DNA from: JAJACP01 sp964350245
Lineage (GTDB): Bacteria > Chlamydiota > Chlamydiia > Chlamydiales > JAAKFR01
Direction of reading: 5' to 3'
Assembly (NCBI GenBank): GCA_964350245.1
Contig: CAYGJC010000001.1
Span: 1-64,000 of the forward strand
DNA: 64,000 nucleotides
A model generated the notes under the pieces. The model was not told the DNA's origin. It did not search any database and saw only the letters and a program-made list of their open reading frames with translations. This document shows, piece by piece, positions 1 to 7,551 of this stretch. Positions within the stretch are counted from its first letter, which is position 1; every line of letters starts with the position of its first letter. The position numbers were made by a program, and so were the translations under genes.

Positions 1-58
1 TCAATTAAATATTAACCTACTCTCTGAAAACTTAGACACAGGAAGATCTAGCTCTTAC

Positions 59-79
59 TTGATTTCTTCAACACAGCCC
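59..79. repeat. possible remnant of a MITE terminal inverted repeat
   Basis: The 13 bases TTCAACACAGCCC at 67-79 are identical to the outer end of the terminal inverted repeat of the MITE at 51663-51828, and about 16 of 20 bases match over the whole repeat. No clear partner end is visible, although a weak TGAAAACTTA-like string lies near 24-34. It may be the decayed end of a second copy, or chance. Nothing else is recognisable in bases 1-190. Confidence 0.3.
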
Positions 80-223
80 AATACTAGGCAGGACCCCCCA
101 ATCCTAATCTACCTTGGCCAGTTTAGGGCTAAGTTACATAAAAATAGTTTTAAAGAGAGGCCGTGCATTTCAATTACAATTAAGCTAAAATGGTGGCAAT
201 TTTCGAATTGAATAGGAATAATT

Positions 224-1312
224 ATGGCTTTAGCACCTCCAAGAGCAGCACATTCTTCAACACCTCCCCATCCGCCCTCCACTCAATCTGTTGGGCACCT
301 TCTGATCGCATTGGGAATCATCACGTTGATCGGCAGTTTAGTTGCCATTGGAGCTCTACACCCTCAAATGGGTGTTGCTGCGTTTGCTGTAGGTGGCTGT
401 GGAATCGCTTTGACTTCTCTTCCCTTATTAGGTGGCGGCTATTACTACAGCATCCCCTCTCCAGCTGTCCAGTCTGAATGCCAAACGATCAGCCTCCAAG
501 CATATCGAGCTCAAATTTATCGCGAGACCCTGGCAGCGTCCCAAAACGGCTATGTCTACGGAGACTCTCAAGTGACCATCGATAATCAGCCGATGTTAGA
601 TCATGCCTGTTCATATGACAGTCTAAGTCCATTAGACTCTCCCTCGCCGGGGCACAGAACTCAGTTTTCCGTTGTGGCTGATGACACCTTTAATGTGCTT
701 CTAGCATTAGCAAGGGAGGGCAAAAACCCAGTAGGCATTAACATGGCCAATCGGTACAAAGCGGGTGGAGGTGTTGAGAGGGGATGCTCTGCTCAAGAAG
801 AGGCTTTATGTCGCCGCTCTAATCATATTCTAGGCCTGAGAAAGTTTACATATCCTCTCCCGGAATTAGGCGGCATTTATTGCCCTCATGTGCAAGTCTT
901 TCGGAAAGATGAGGCTCAGGGCTATGCCTTTATGCCTCAGCCTCAAGAGGTCGCTCTGGTCGCTGTGGCAGCCTATGACTTAAGAGCTAAATCAAAAGAA
1001 CGGTCCGTTCTCAGTGATGAAAATGTGTACGCAGATAACACCAAAGCCAAAATTCGCAATATGCTTCGGATCATGGCCCTAAAGGAACATACACACCTCG
1101 TGCTCGGCGCACTGGGCTGCGGAGCCTTTCAAAATGATCCCAAAATAATCGCCGGTTTTTTTAATGAGGTTTTTCGTGAAGAGGAGTTTAAAGGACGTTT
1201 CGAAACCGTCTGCTTTGCTATTTTGAACCAATTTCCCAGGGACCAAAGGAACATAGATGCATTTACTACAATCTGTGCTCCCTTAACTGCAACAGCTTTT
1301 TTTAGAAGCTAA
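224..1312 (+). CDS. Inc-like membrane protein with a PARG-type macrodomain (TIGR02452-like)
   Basis: The 362-residue protein has two parts. Residues about 22-45 and 50-73 form two closely spaced hydrophobic segments with a very short loop, the bilobed pattern of chlamydial inclusion-membrane proteins. Residues about 145-340 match the microbial poly(ADP-ribose) glycohydrolase family: NMANRYKAGGG at 173-183 is followed by QEE at 191-193 and LCRRS, which is the GGG-X(6-8)-QEE catalytic signature, and LGALGCGAFQNDP at 294-306 is the family's C-terminal phosphate-binding loop. It probably removes ADP-ribose from proteins. If type III-secreted, the enzyme would face the host cytosol; that is inference. 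The start follows AGGAAT with fair spacing. The 3' end overlaps the convergent autotransporter gene by 11 bases. Confidence 0.85.
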   Translation: MALAPPRAAHSSTPPHPPSTQSVGHLLIALGIITLIGSLVAIGALHPQMGVAAFAVGGCGIALTSLPLLGGGYYYSIPSPAVQSECQTISLQAYRAQIYRETLAASQNGYVYGDSQVTIDNQPMLDHACSYDSLSPLDSPSPGHRTQFSVVADDTFNVLLALAREGKNPVGINMANRYKAGGGVERGCSAQEEALCRRSNHILGLRKFTYPLPELGGIYCPHVQVFRKDEAQGYAFMPQPQEVALVAVAAYDLRAKSKERSVLSDENVYADNTKAKIRNMLRIMALKEHTHLVLGALGCGAFQNDPKIIAGFFNEVFREEEFKGRFETVCFAILNQFPRDQRNIDAFTTICAPLTATAFFRS

Positions 1313-3479
1313 AGCTTAACCCACCTTCACCCAGAATACGTGAGCTATTCTCATTGTCAAAGCTCGACTCCACGTTGAGATAGAGATTCATGCACCCAAA
1401 CGCCTGTGTGGCTCTAAACCCTACTAATAGACCCCCAATTGAGTCTTCGAGACCTGGATCGAAAATAAGGGTCTGGCCAAGTAGCCCCGCATGCACATCG
1501 TCACCGAATTGAAAGCGAGCAAAAGCGCCTACATACGGCTCTAAAGCCCATTCACAAACAGTGTTGCACCCCGAAACAGGTGCTCCCAGTTCTGTCCTTG
1601 CGGTGAGTAAATGGATATCCCGGTCTTGTACAGCCAAATTAGCTGAAGAACCTGTTTCTGCGTAGTGGTCTAAAAAGAGGCCGGCATAGCGAACTGTGCC
1701 GCTCAGTGCCACAGGAACACAGAAACATGAATAGGCGCGGGCTAGGGTCAACTCAGGTGAGATAAAGCCGGCAGACGTGTTGGCTTTGGCTGAATCCACT
1801 CCCCCCTCTGCTAGATTATTCATGACATAACGTGTATTTTCCCAATGGGTATACCCTCCTGCAATCGCCAGTCCCACAAAGGTATTGCACACGAATTTCT
1901 CGTAGGCGATCCCCCCAAAAAAGGTATCTAAACAGGCGTTTTGGGTGTTTCTGTCTACCTCAGCTCGTCCAAGCATAAGACCTGAAAAAACCGATACACA
2001 ACCATTGCAAAGGGTTGTATTGGCTCCAAATACAAATCCTCCTTGCCTATTTCGATAGCCCACAAGCCCATCATTGTAACCACGCTTTCGATAGCTACCC
2101 ACACCCTCTATCCAAATACCGGGCCGGCAGGCACAGCATTGACAACAAGGATCGAATGTCTTGTTGCGATAAATTCCATTTAAAATGGTGTCTGATAGAT
2201 CAGCAAGCACGTCTGCTTGCAGAGCAAAACCTGTAGGATCAATCACAGCAACTGTATTGTCATTTAAAACAGCAAAAGGAGCTTCGATTCCCAAGCTACC
2301 CAAGCTGCCATTAGAGAGTGTCAGCAGAAGGTTCAGACCTGACTCTACGTTCAGATTGATGGGATCTGTAAAGGAGTTTACAGGGCCTTGTATGTTTGAT
2401 CCACGTAGCAGCGTGAGTGTAGGATTTGTTGAAGCGCCGATATAAACAATCGCAGAAGACCCTGCGTTTCCAATGATTGTTCCTCCGTTGATTAGTTGAC
2501 TATCTGAGCTTGTACCAGAAAAGGCCACACCGTCCGCATTTGCACTCGCAATGAGGCCTCCGTTGCGCACAACTGCGTTAGGACTATTTAAGAGTTCGAC
2601 CGCATTACTACTTCCTGTACCGGTCGTCACTACAGAGCCCGTATTGATAAAAGTAGGTGAGTCCGTGTTAGTGTAATACACTCCCCGACTATTCAATCCT
2701 TCAGGAGCGATAGATCCAGAATTGGCGACGTTTAATGAGGCACTATCTAACAAAAATAACCCATGGGAATTATCTCCATCTGTTTGAATGCGTCCGGTAT
2801 TGGTGATTGAAGTAAAATCACTAGCATTGATTTCCATTCCCTCAGAACCATCTCCTATTGTGGAAATTAAACCGGCATTCAAAATCACGCTATTGGGATG
2901 ATCAAATAGAAAAACTCCATTTGAGCTATCTCCATTTGTAAAAATGGAGCCATAGTTTTGAAAGATAGATGTGTCCCCTTCCGACATAGAGAAGGCACTT
3001 GAACCAACACCTAATGATGACATGATCCCATTATTCTGAAAAAATGTGTTGGTTGCACCGAAACCTCTTATCAAATCACTCGCATCTGCTACTGTGGACA
3101 TGAGGTTGTTGTTGATGATGCGCGTGCCGTCAACAGCCGTATTCAGGTCGGTGATACTGCCGCCGGTTTGGGTGAGCATCAATCCATCGTTGATGATGGT
3201 TGCACCACTATCTCCTGCTCCAAAAAAGTTGACGACAGTTCCCCCAGCTGTTGTTTCAATCGTGCCGTTGTTAAAGACAAACTGATCCTCCCCGCCGATC
3301 ACCACAGCATTTCCCCCGGTTATGAGCACACCCCCTGTATCTACGATTCCGGTATCACCCACTCCACCAAAAAGAGACTGTGTTGCTGTCTCAATTTCTC
3401 CTGTCTCGATCACAAAAGCGCTATAGAGCGAGAGGGGGACAATGGTTAGTGAGAGTATATAGAAGCTTAATTTTTTCAT
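1302..3479 (-). CDS. autotransporter-like outer membrane protein, cysteine-rich barrel
   Basis: The 725-residue protein starts with a cleavable-type signal peptide (MKKLSFYILSLTIVPLSLYSA). Residues about 25-400 form a passenger of imperfect repeats built on N-x-G-x-I-x-T-x-GD-x-S-x-G, as expected for a right-handed beta-helix. From about residue 430 a beta-barrel begins with IWIEGVGSY and ends in GGLSFSF, the aromatic C-terminus of type V translocators. The barrel start carries a cysteine cluster (PCCQCCACRPG) and more cysteines follow throughout, fitting the disulfide-linked chlamydial envelope. FxxN tetrapeptides occur, but the GGA(I/L/V) motif of Pmp proteins is missing, so I do not call it a Pmp. 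A decayed paralog lies directly upstream at 3497-4443. Ligand or role is not predictable. Confidence 0.85.
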   Translation of the reverse strand: MKKLSFYILSLTIVPLSLYSAFVIETGEIETATQSLFGGVGDTGIVDTGGVLITGGNAVVIGGEDQFVFNNGTIETTAGGTVVNFFGAGDSGATIINDGLMLTQTGGSITDLNTAVDGTRIINNNLMSTVADASDLIRGFGATNTFFQNNGIMSSLGVGSSAFSMSEGDTSIFQNYGSIFTNGDSSNGVFLFDHPNSVILNAGLISTIGDGSEGMEINASDFTSITNTGRIQTDGDNSHGLFLLDSASLNVANSGSIAPEGLNSRGVYYTNTDSPTFINTGSVVTTGTGSSNAVELLNSPNAVVRNGGLIASANADGVAFSGTSSDSQLINGGTIIGNAGSSAIVYIGASTNPTLTLLRGSNIQGPVNSFTDPINLNVESGLNLLLTLSNGSLGSLGIEAPFAVLNDNTVAVIDPTGFALQADVLADLSDTILNGIYRNKTFDPCCQCCACRPGIWIEGVGSYRKRGYNDGLVGYRNRQGGFVFGANTTLCNGCVSVFSGLMLGRAEVDRNTQNACLDTFFGGIAYEKFVCNTFVGLAIAGGYTHWENTRYVMNNLAEGGVDSAKANTSAGFISPELTLARAYSCFCVPVALSGTVRYAGLFLDHYAETGSSANLAVQDRDIHLLTARTELGAPVSGCNTVCEWALEPYVGAFARFQFGDDVHAGLLGQTLIFDPGLEDSIGGLLVGFRATQAFGCMNLYLNVESSFDNENSSRILGEGGLSFSF

Positions 3480-3496
3480 TTTCGTCTCTTCAGGAT

Positions 3497-4443
3497 TTAA
3501 AATGTGTAGTTAATGTTTAATTCGCCAAGAGCACGCCAGCTACAATCTGAGTCATAGCTCCCTTCTAGATTTCCCTGTATCTTTAGACATCCATACTCTC
3601 TTGAAAATTCAAAACCGATCAACCCATACCCAATACAATCATCGAGTCCATCTGAAAGCGAGAGATTGAAATCTAGCAAACGCGCGTCAATCTGATTCCC
3701 ATCAAATTGGAATCTACCGACCGCACCGATATAGGGATTGAAAGAGAAACAACAGGAATCCCATTGAAAGGGAAGAGCTATCCGTCCCCCCACTGTGAAG
3801 AGTTGAATCGAACGGTCTCGAATGTAGAGAGCAGCAGAGGCTTGAGATTGTTGATAGTCTTTGGAAAAGAAACCCGCATACCGCAAATACCCTGTCACAA
3901 GAGGCGATAGACACGCGCAGTCAAACTGGAAGGAGTAGGTCATATCGGGGGTAATGAAAAGACCTTGAGCCTCTTCGTTGATTCCATTCACCCTTCTTTC
4001 ATCGGTTAGGACTCCCCCTATCAGAGCAAGCCCAAAAAACTGCTTGTTGCAAAACTGCTCGAAGGTAACCCCAAATAGAACGCTCTCTGTGTGAAAATCA
4101 CGAGAGTGATCATTGATGGAGATCTCTCCCCATGATCCTCCTACAAGGAAATTGAGATAGTTACTGCACGACAGGGATTAGTTGAAGCCAGCAAATAGCC
4201 CTCCCAAATCATTATGGTATTGGCTCCGCTCTCCACGCGAGCCCCGCTCACGTCCACTCCCAAAGCCTTCTAACCAGAGACTCCTTTCGCATGCATAGCG
4301 ACATCCAATCCGGTGATGATAAACCCATTTAATGTGGCAGCAGATAGATCGCCTACCAGATCGCTTTGCGCAGCAAAAGGCGCTGAATTCGCCACAAGCG
4401 CAGATGTAAGGAATAAGGGTACAAGCAAAAATAGTTTTTTCAT
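3497..4443 (-). pseudogene. decayed autotransporter paralog with passenger deleted
   Basis: The reading frame starts with a signal peptide (MKKLFLLVPLFLTSALVA) and jumps straight to DLVGDLSAATLNGF, which aligns with LADLSDTILNGI at the passenger-barrel junction of the intact neighbour, so nearly the whole passenger is gone. A frameshift near 4270-4300 moves the match to another frame (SLWLEGFGSGRERG, compare GIWIEGVGSYRKRG). A TAA stop at 4178-4180 then interrupts the barrel. The remaining barrel stays open to a normal end (LNINYTF) at 3497. AGGTGAG precedes the ATG at 4443. A GTG at 3991 could start a 164-residue fragment, but a barrel fragment without a signal peptide is unlikely to work. 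Confidence 0.8.
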
Positions 4444-4502
4444 GTCACTCACCTGTTTAAACTTTTTTTTAATCAGACAAGCTATTTATTCGCAAAAAAA
4501 AA

Positions 4503-4985
4503 TTAACTAGATAATGCCCGGATCCCCTCTTCTAACGAATAGGATTCTGTATCCAAGGTAGATAGGCAAAATTGTTCGAAGAGAGGAACCCTCTGCTTTG
4601 CGATTCTACTTAGATGCTCTTTGGGATTCTTCTTATCTAGAAAAGCAGGCAACCCTCTCTTTTGTAAACGAGACCATAATGCGTCTACAGAAGCCTTCAG
4701 ATAAACCGTTGTCCCCAACTGCTGCAGGTGTCTCCGGTTCTCCTCTCTTAGCAACGTTCCTCCACCTGTTGCGACAACACAAGGCTCTTTTTTCAAAGAG
4801 AGAACAACAGATCTCTCCACATCCCGAAAGGCCTCAGTGCCTAATCTCAACCAAATTTCACTCACAGTACCCCCTTCCTGCGCTTCGATTAAACGATCGG
4901 TATCATAAAATGGAAGGCCTTTTGCCTCCGCGACCGCTTTGCCTAAAGTCGTTTTTCCTGCACAAAAAAGTCCACATAAAATCAT
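4503..4985 (-). CDS. aroK: shikimate kinase
   Basis: It phosphorylates shikimate at the 3-hydroxyl using ATP, step five of the shikimate pathway, in the cytosol. The 160-residue length is slightly short for the family. The P-loop is at residues 5-13 (GLFCAGKTT, with C-A in place of the usual G-x before GK). DTD near 28-30 and the FRDVE region supply magnesium and shikimate contacts, and ATGGGTLL matches the conserved substrate loop. It overlaps the end of aroA by four bases (ATGA), so the two genes are probably translationally coupled. C. trachomatis calls the same gene aroL. Confidence 0.93.
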   Translation of the reverse strand: MILCGLFCAGKTTLGKAVAEAKGLPFYDTDRLIEAQEGGTVSEIWLRLGTEAFRDVERSVVLSLKKEPCVVATGGGTLLREENRRHLQQLGTTVYLKASVDALWSRLQKRGLPAFLDKKNPKEHLSRIAKQRVPLFEQFCLSTLDTESYSLEEGIRALSS

Positions 4986-6259
4986 TTGATCTCTGCTCCA
5001 AGGCTCTGCATCTGTCGCTGAAAATCAGGAAAAGTTTTTGACACACACTCAACATGTGATACCTGCGTCTCCCCTTCTGCGGCCAATCCCGCTACAGCCA
5101 AAGCTAAGGCCATCCGATGATCTTCATAACTCTCCACGTGCGCTCCTTTTAAAGAAGAGCGCCGCACCACTAAACCATCTGGCCTCTCTTCAATCTGGGC
5201 ATCCATTTTTTTTAGCTGGGTAACAATGCCAGAAATGCGATCACACTCCTTCTTACGCGCAATTGCAGCACCTGTAATCACGGTTTCTCCTTCGGCAAAC
5301 GCGCCCATCACAGCTAGTATCGGCAAGGCATCGACACAGTCATTGATATCCACCTGAATTCCAGAAAGCATGCCTCCTGGACGTGCATGCACACTTTGCT
5401 CGTCTACGTCGATGTGCGCTCCCATTTGCTGCAAGAGCGTAATGAGTCGCTTGTCTCCTTGTGGATCGTTGAGATCGAGGTTTTTCAAAACAACCTCTGA
5501 ATCCGTGAGAATCGCTGCAGCAAGGGGAAAAGCAACGGAGCTCAAATCACCTGGAACGCGATAGGAAAAGCCTTCAATGGCAGCCTTTCCAATTAAGCGA
5601 TAGTACTCTCCCTTTTTTTGGGTATAGGGAATGCCAAGACGGTCTAGCCAATCAAGAGTAAGCTGTACCCACGGAAGCTCTCCGGGATTTTGCACAAAAA
5701 TTTCAGTTGGACCGGGAGAAAAGGCTGTAGCGATGAGCAGGCCCGAAACAGGCTGGGACTCTTGTCCGTCGATTGTACACTGACCAGGCTGAAGAGGACC
5801 TTGAACAGAGAGTGGAGCCTTGTGATTACCCTCCAATGCAAAAGCGTGGGCGCCCAGTTGATTCAAACCATCTAAGAGCGGCTGCACAAGACGATTAGTG
5901 CGCACTGAGTGATCTCCGGTGAGGATAATGGGACTGGAGGACAGAGCGGCAACCGCCCCTACAAGGCGGAGGATGAGTCCGGAGTTGCCGGCATCAATGA
6001 TTCCTTTAGCTCCGTTGATTTTTGTCCCCACCATTTCGATGCGGTCAGGAAATGCTTCAACGGTGGCTCCCAAAAGCCGACAAGCGTGGATCATATCGGG
6101 GAAAGGAAGAGGATCGTGGATCACACTCTTCCCTTTGGCTAAAAGCCCAAAGAGAAGCGCGCGCATTGTTTGCGATTTGGAGGGAGGAACGCGTAATGTT
6201 CCTTTGAGTCTGGAGGGGTGAATCGTCCACTTTTTTAGCATGTGCTGACTATATACCAT
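4982..6259 (-). CDS. aroA: 3-phosphoshikimate 1-carboxyvinyltransferase (EPSP synthase)
   Basis: It joins phosphoenolpyruvate to shikimate 3-phosphate, step six of chorismate synthesis. The 425-residue length is normal. The N-terminal PPSKSQTMRALLF is the substrate and PEP binding signature, GNSGLILRL matches the family loop (usually GNAGT), and DHRMALALAVAGL is the second family signature near the C-terminus. Family similarity begins about residue 11, so the ATG at 6241 is an equally good start; neither has a clear ribosome binding site. It is the first gene of an aroA-aroK pair. aroC, next to aroK in C. trachomatis, is not in this window; aroB and aroDE lie 5.6 kb upstream, beyond an accessory island. 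Confidence 0.95.
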   Translation of the reverse strand: MVYSQHMLKKWTIHPSRLKGTLRVPPSKSQTMRALLFGLLAKGKSVIHDPLPFPDMIHACRLLGATVEAFPDRIEMVGTKINGAKGIIDAGNSGLILRLVGAVAALSSSPIILTGDHSVRTNRLVQPLLDGLNQLGAHAFALEGNHKAPLSVQGPLQPGQCTIDGQESQPVSGLLIATAFSPGPTEIFVQNPGELPWVQLTLDWLDRLGIPYTQKKGEYYRLIGKAAIEGFSYRVPGDLSSVAFPLAAAILTDSEVVLKNLDLNDPQGDKRLITLLQQMGAHIDVDEQSVHARPGGMLSGIQVDINDCVDALPILAVMGAFAEGETVITGAAIARKKECDRISGIVTQLKKMDAQIEERPDGLVVRRSSLKGAHVESYEDHRMALALAVAGLAAEGETQVSHVECVSKTFPDFQRQMQSLGAEIK

Positions 6260-6269
6260 TGCTTGCTAT

Positions 6270-6295
6270 ATGCCATTGACAAAATGTAATGGCAT
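6270..6295. promoter_or_regulatory. inverted repeat overlapping a possible -35 box
   Basis: ATGCCATT at 6270-6277 and AATGGCAT at 6288-6295 are a perfect 8-base inverted repeat with a 10-base spacer. A consensus TTGACA (6276-6281) lies across the left arm and spacer, facing the GNAT-ASCH gene at 6340. The matching -10 (GAAAAT near 6299) is weak. A related string ATACCATTG lies just to the left. The layout suits an operator controlling the island or the divergent aroA. Confidence 0.4.
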
Positions 6296-6339
6296 CAAGA
6301 AAATGCTAAAGGCCGTTTTTAAAAATATAGAAGGTTTTT

Positions 6340-7548
6340 ATGTCCACAGGCGTCACAACAACATCTTCCTCATCTAGAGCTGCAGCTGAAGCGGCGGCAG
6401 CAGCGGCGGCAGCCGCAGTTTCAAGCTCTGATCGTCTTGAATTTGTATCCGTAAAAGAGGGCAGAAAAGAGATGGACACCGTTCAAAGTGTCTACACAAA
6501 CGCTTTGGCTCCACTTTGTGGCGACCAGTCTGCCAATTTAGCCGCCATTCGAGAAAGAAGCCGAATTAGATGTGAGCTGCTTACTCAAAATGAAAGGCCC
6601 GTGGGCTTAATCACCTATCAAAAAGAGCCTGTAGGAGACTCTTTCATTTTTAAAGCCTTCACCGTGATTGATCTGAACCGTAACTCTGGAAAGGGGTACG
6701 GTTCGGACTTAGTGAAAAGAATTGTTCGCTTAGCCCAAAGAGTTCAGGCAAAAAAAGTGCGTATCGATCTTCCCGTAAATGCAACGGCTGCACGCACTTT
6801 TTTAATTAAAAAGGGATTTGTAGCCGGTACCGGCATTGCAGATCCAAATGTACCCGGAGGGCAAAAACATCCCTTCTCTCTAAATGTACCGGAAACAAAA
6901 AGAAAACGCACTGAAAGCAAAGAGCCCAATAAAGAGTCCAATGGAGGAGCTGCCGATTCCTCTACAAAAAGAGCGCGAACCGGTGATCCACAGTCCGTTC
7001 CTCCTGACAAAAAACCTCCCGCACCCTCTTCTTCTCAAAGCGTGAATGATGCAAAAGCAGCGTATGGTTATGGCTATCACTACAGCTCCTCATCCGGAGG
7101 AGGTGGTGGAGGCGCTGCCGGCCATTACGCCTATAGTTATTCAGGAGGCGCTTATGGAGCGCCGAGTATGCAAAGAGCTGCAGCAGCCTCCCCACGACCT
7201 ATGGAAGTCACTCTGAAGAAAAAATATGTCAACCAAATCCAATCGGGACGCAAAACGGTTGAAGGAAGAATCAATAGTGGCATGTTTCGTGGCATTCAAG
7301 CGGGGACACGTATCCGATTTTTTTATAAGCAAAATCAACGGGATGACGCTGTATGTGAAGTTTTGAGTGTCCAAAAATATACGAGTTTTAGAGAAATGTT
7401 AGAGCAGGAGGGGTTTCAAAACTGCCTCACAGATGTACACTCTTTAGAACAAGCTGTTGGAGAGTATGACAGGATTCCCGGCTATGCGCAGCGGGCTGCT
7501 CAAAGTGGGGTGCTGGCCATTCGCGTCAAATTAATCGAGCAGAGGTAA
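6340..7548 (+). CDS. GNAT acetyltransferase-ASCH fusion with paired basic motifs
   Basis: The 402-residue protein is modular. Residues 14-27 are a nearly pure alanine tract. Residues about 32-185 are a GNAT domain; NSGKGYGSDLVKRIV (115-129) is the acetyl-CoA pyrophosphate loop and ARTFLIKKGF is the usual C-terminal GNAT motif. Residues 187-190 (KRKR) and 210-213 (KRAR) are basic clusters in a disordered linker, resembling a bipartite nuclear localisation signal. Residues about 217-285 are rich in P, S, G and Y. Residues 288-400 are an ASCH (PUA-like) domain with SGRKTVEGRI. The ASCH domain is paralogous to the whole protein at 8880-9266. It is the first of three same-strand genes with 3-base or shorter gaps. 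AGAAGG precedes the ATG. Substrates are unknown; a secreted effector is plausible. Confidence 0.8.
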   Translation: MSTGVTTTSSSSRAAAEAAAAAAAAAVSSSDRLEFVSVKEGRKEMDTVQSVYTNALAPLCGDQSANLAAIRERSRIRCELLTQNERPVGLITYQKEPVGDSFIFKAFTVIDLNRNSGKGYGSDLVKRIVRLAQRVQAKKVRIDLPVNATAARTFLIKKGFVAGTGIADPNVPGGQKHPFSLNVPETKRKRTESKEPNKESNGGAADSSTKRARTGDPQSVPPDKKPPAPSSSQSVNDAKAAYGYGYHYSSSSGGGGGGAAGHYAYSYSGGAYGAPSMQRAAAASPRPMEVTLKKKYVNQIQSGRKTVEGRINSGMFRGIQAGTRIRFFYKQNQRDDAVCEVLSVQKYTSFREMLEQEGFQNCLTDVHSLEQAVGEYDRIPGYAQRAAQSGVLAIRVKLIEQR

Positions 7549-7551
7549 CAG

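Noticed and set aside
2400..3300. Possible CRISPR or minisatellite in the autotransporter passenger
   Set aside because: Repeating protein motifs are present, but there are no identical DNA repeats with regular spacers.
1302..3479. Calling the autotransporter a polymorphic membrane protein (Pmp)
   Set aside because: FxxN tetrapeptides occur but the companion GGA(I/L/V) motif is absent and the repeat unit differs, so only a general autotransporter call is supported.
4598..5041. 147-residue open frame antisense to aroK
   Set aside because: It mirrors a clear shikimate kinase and has low-complexity composition and no domain.
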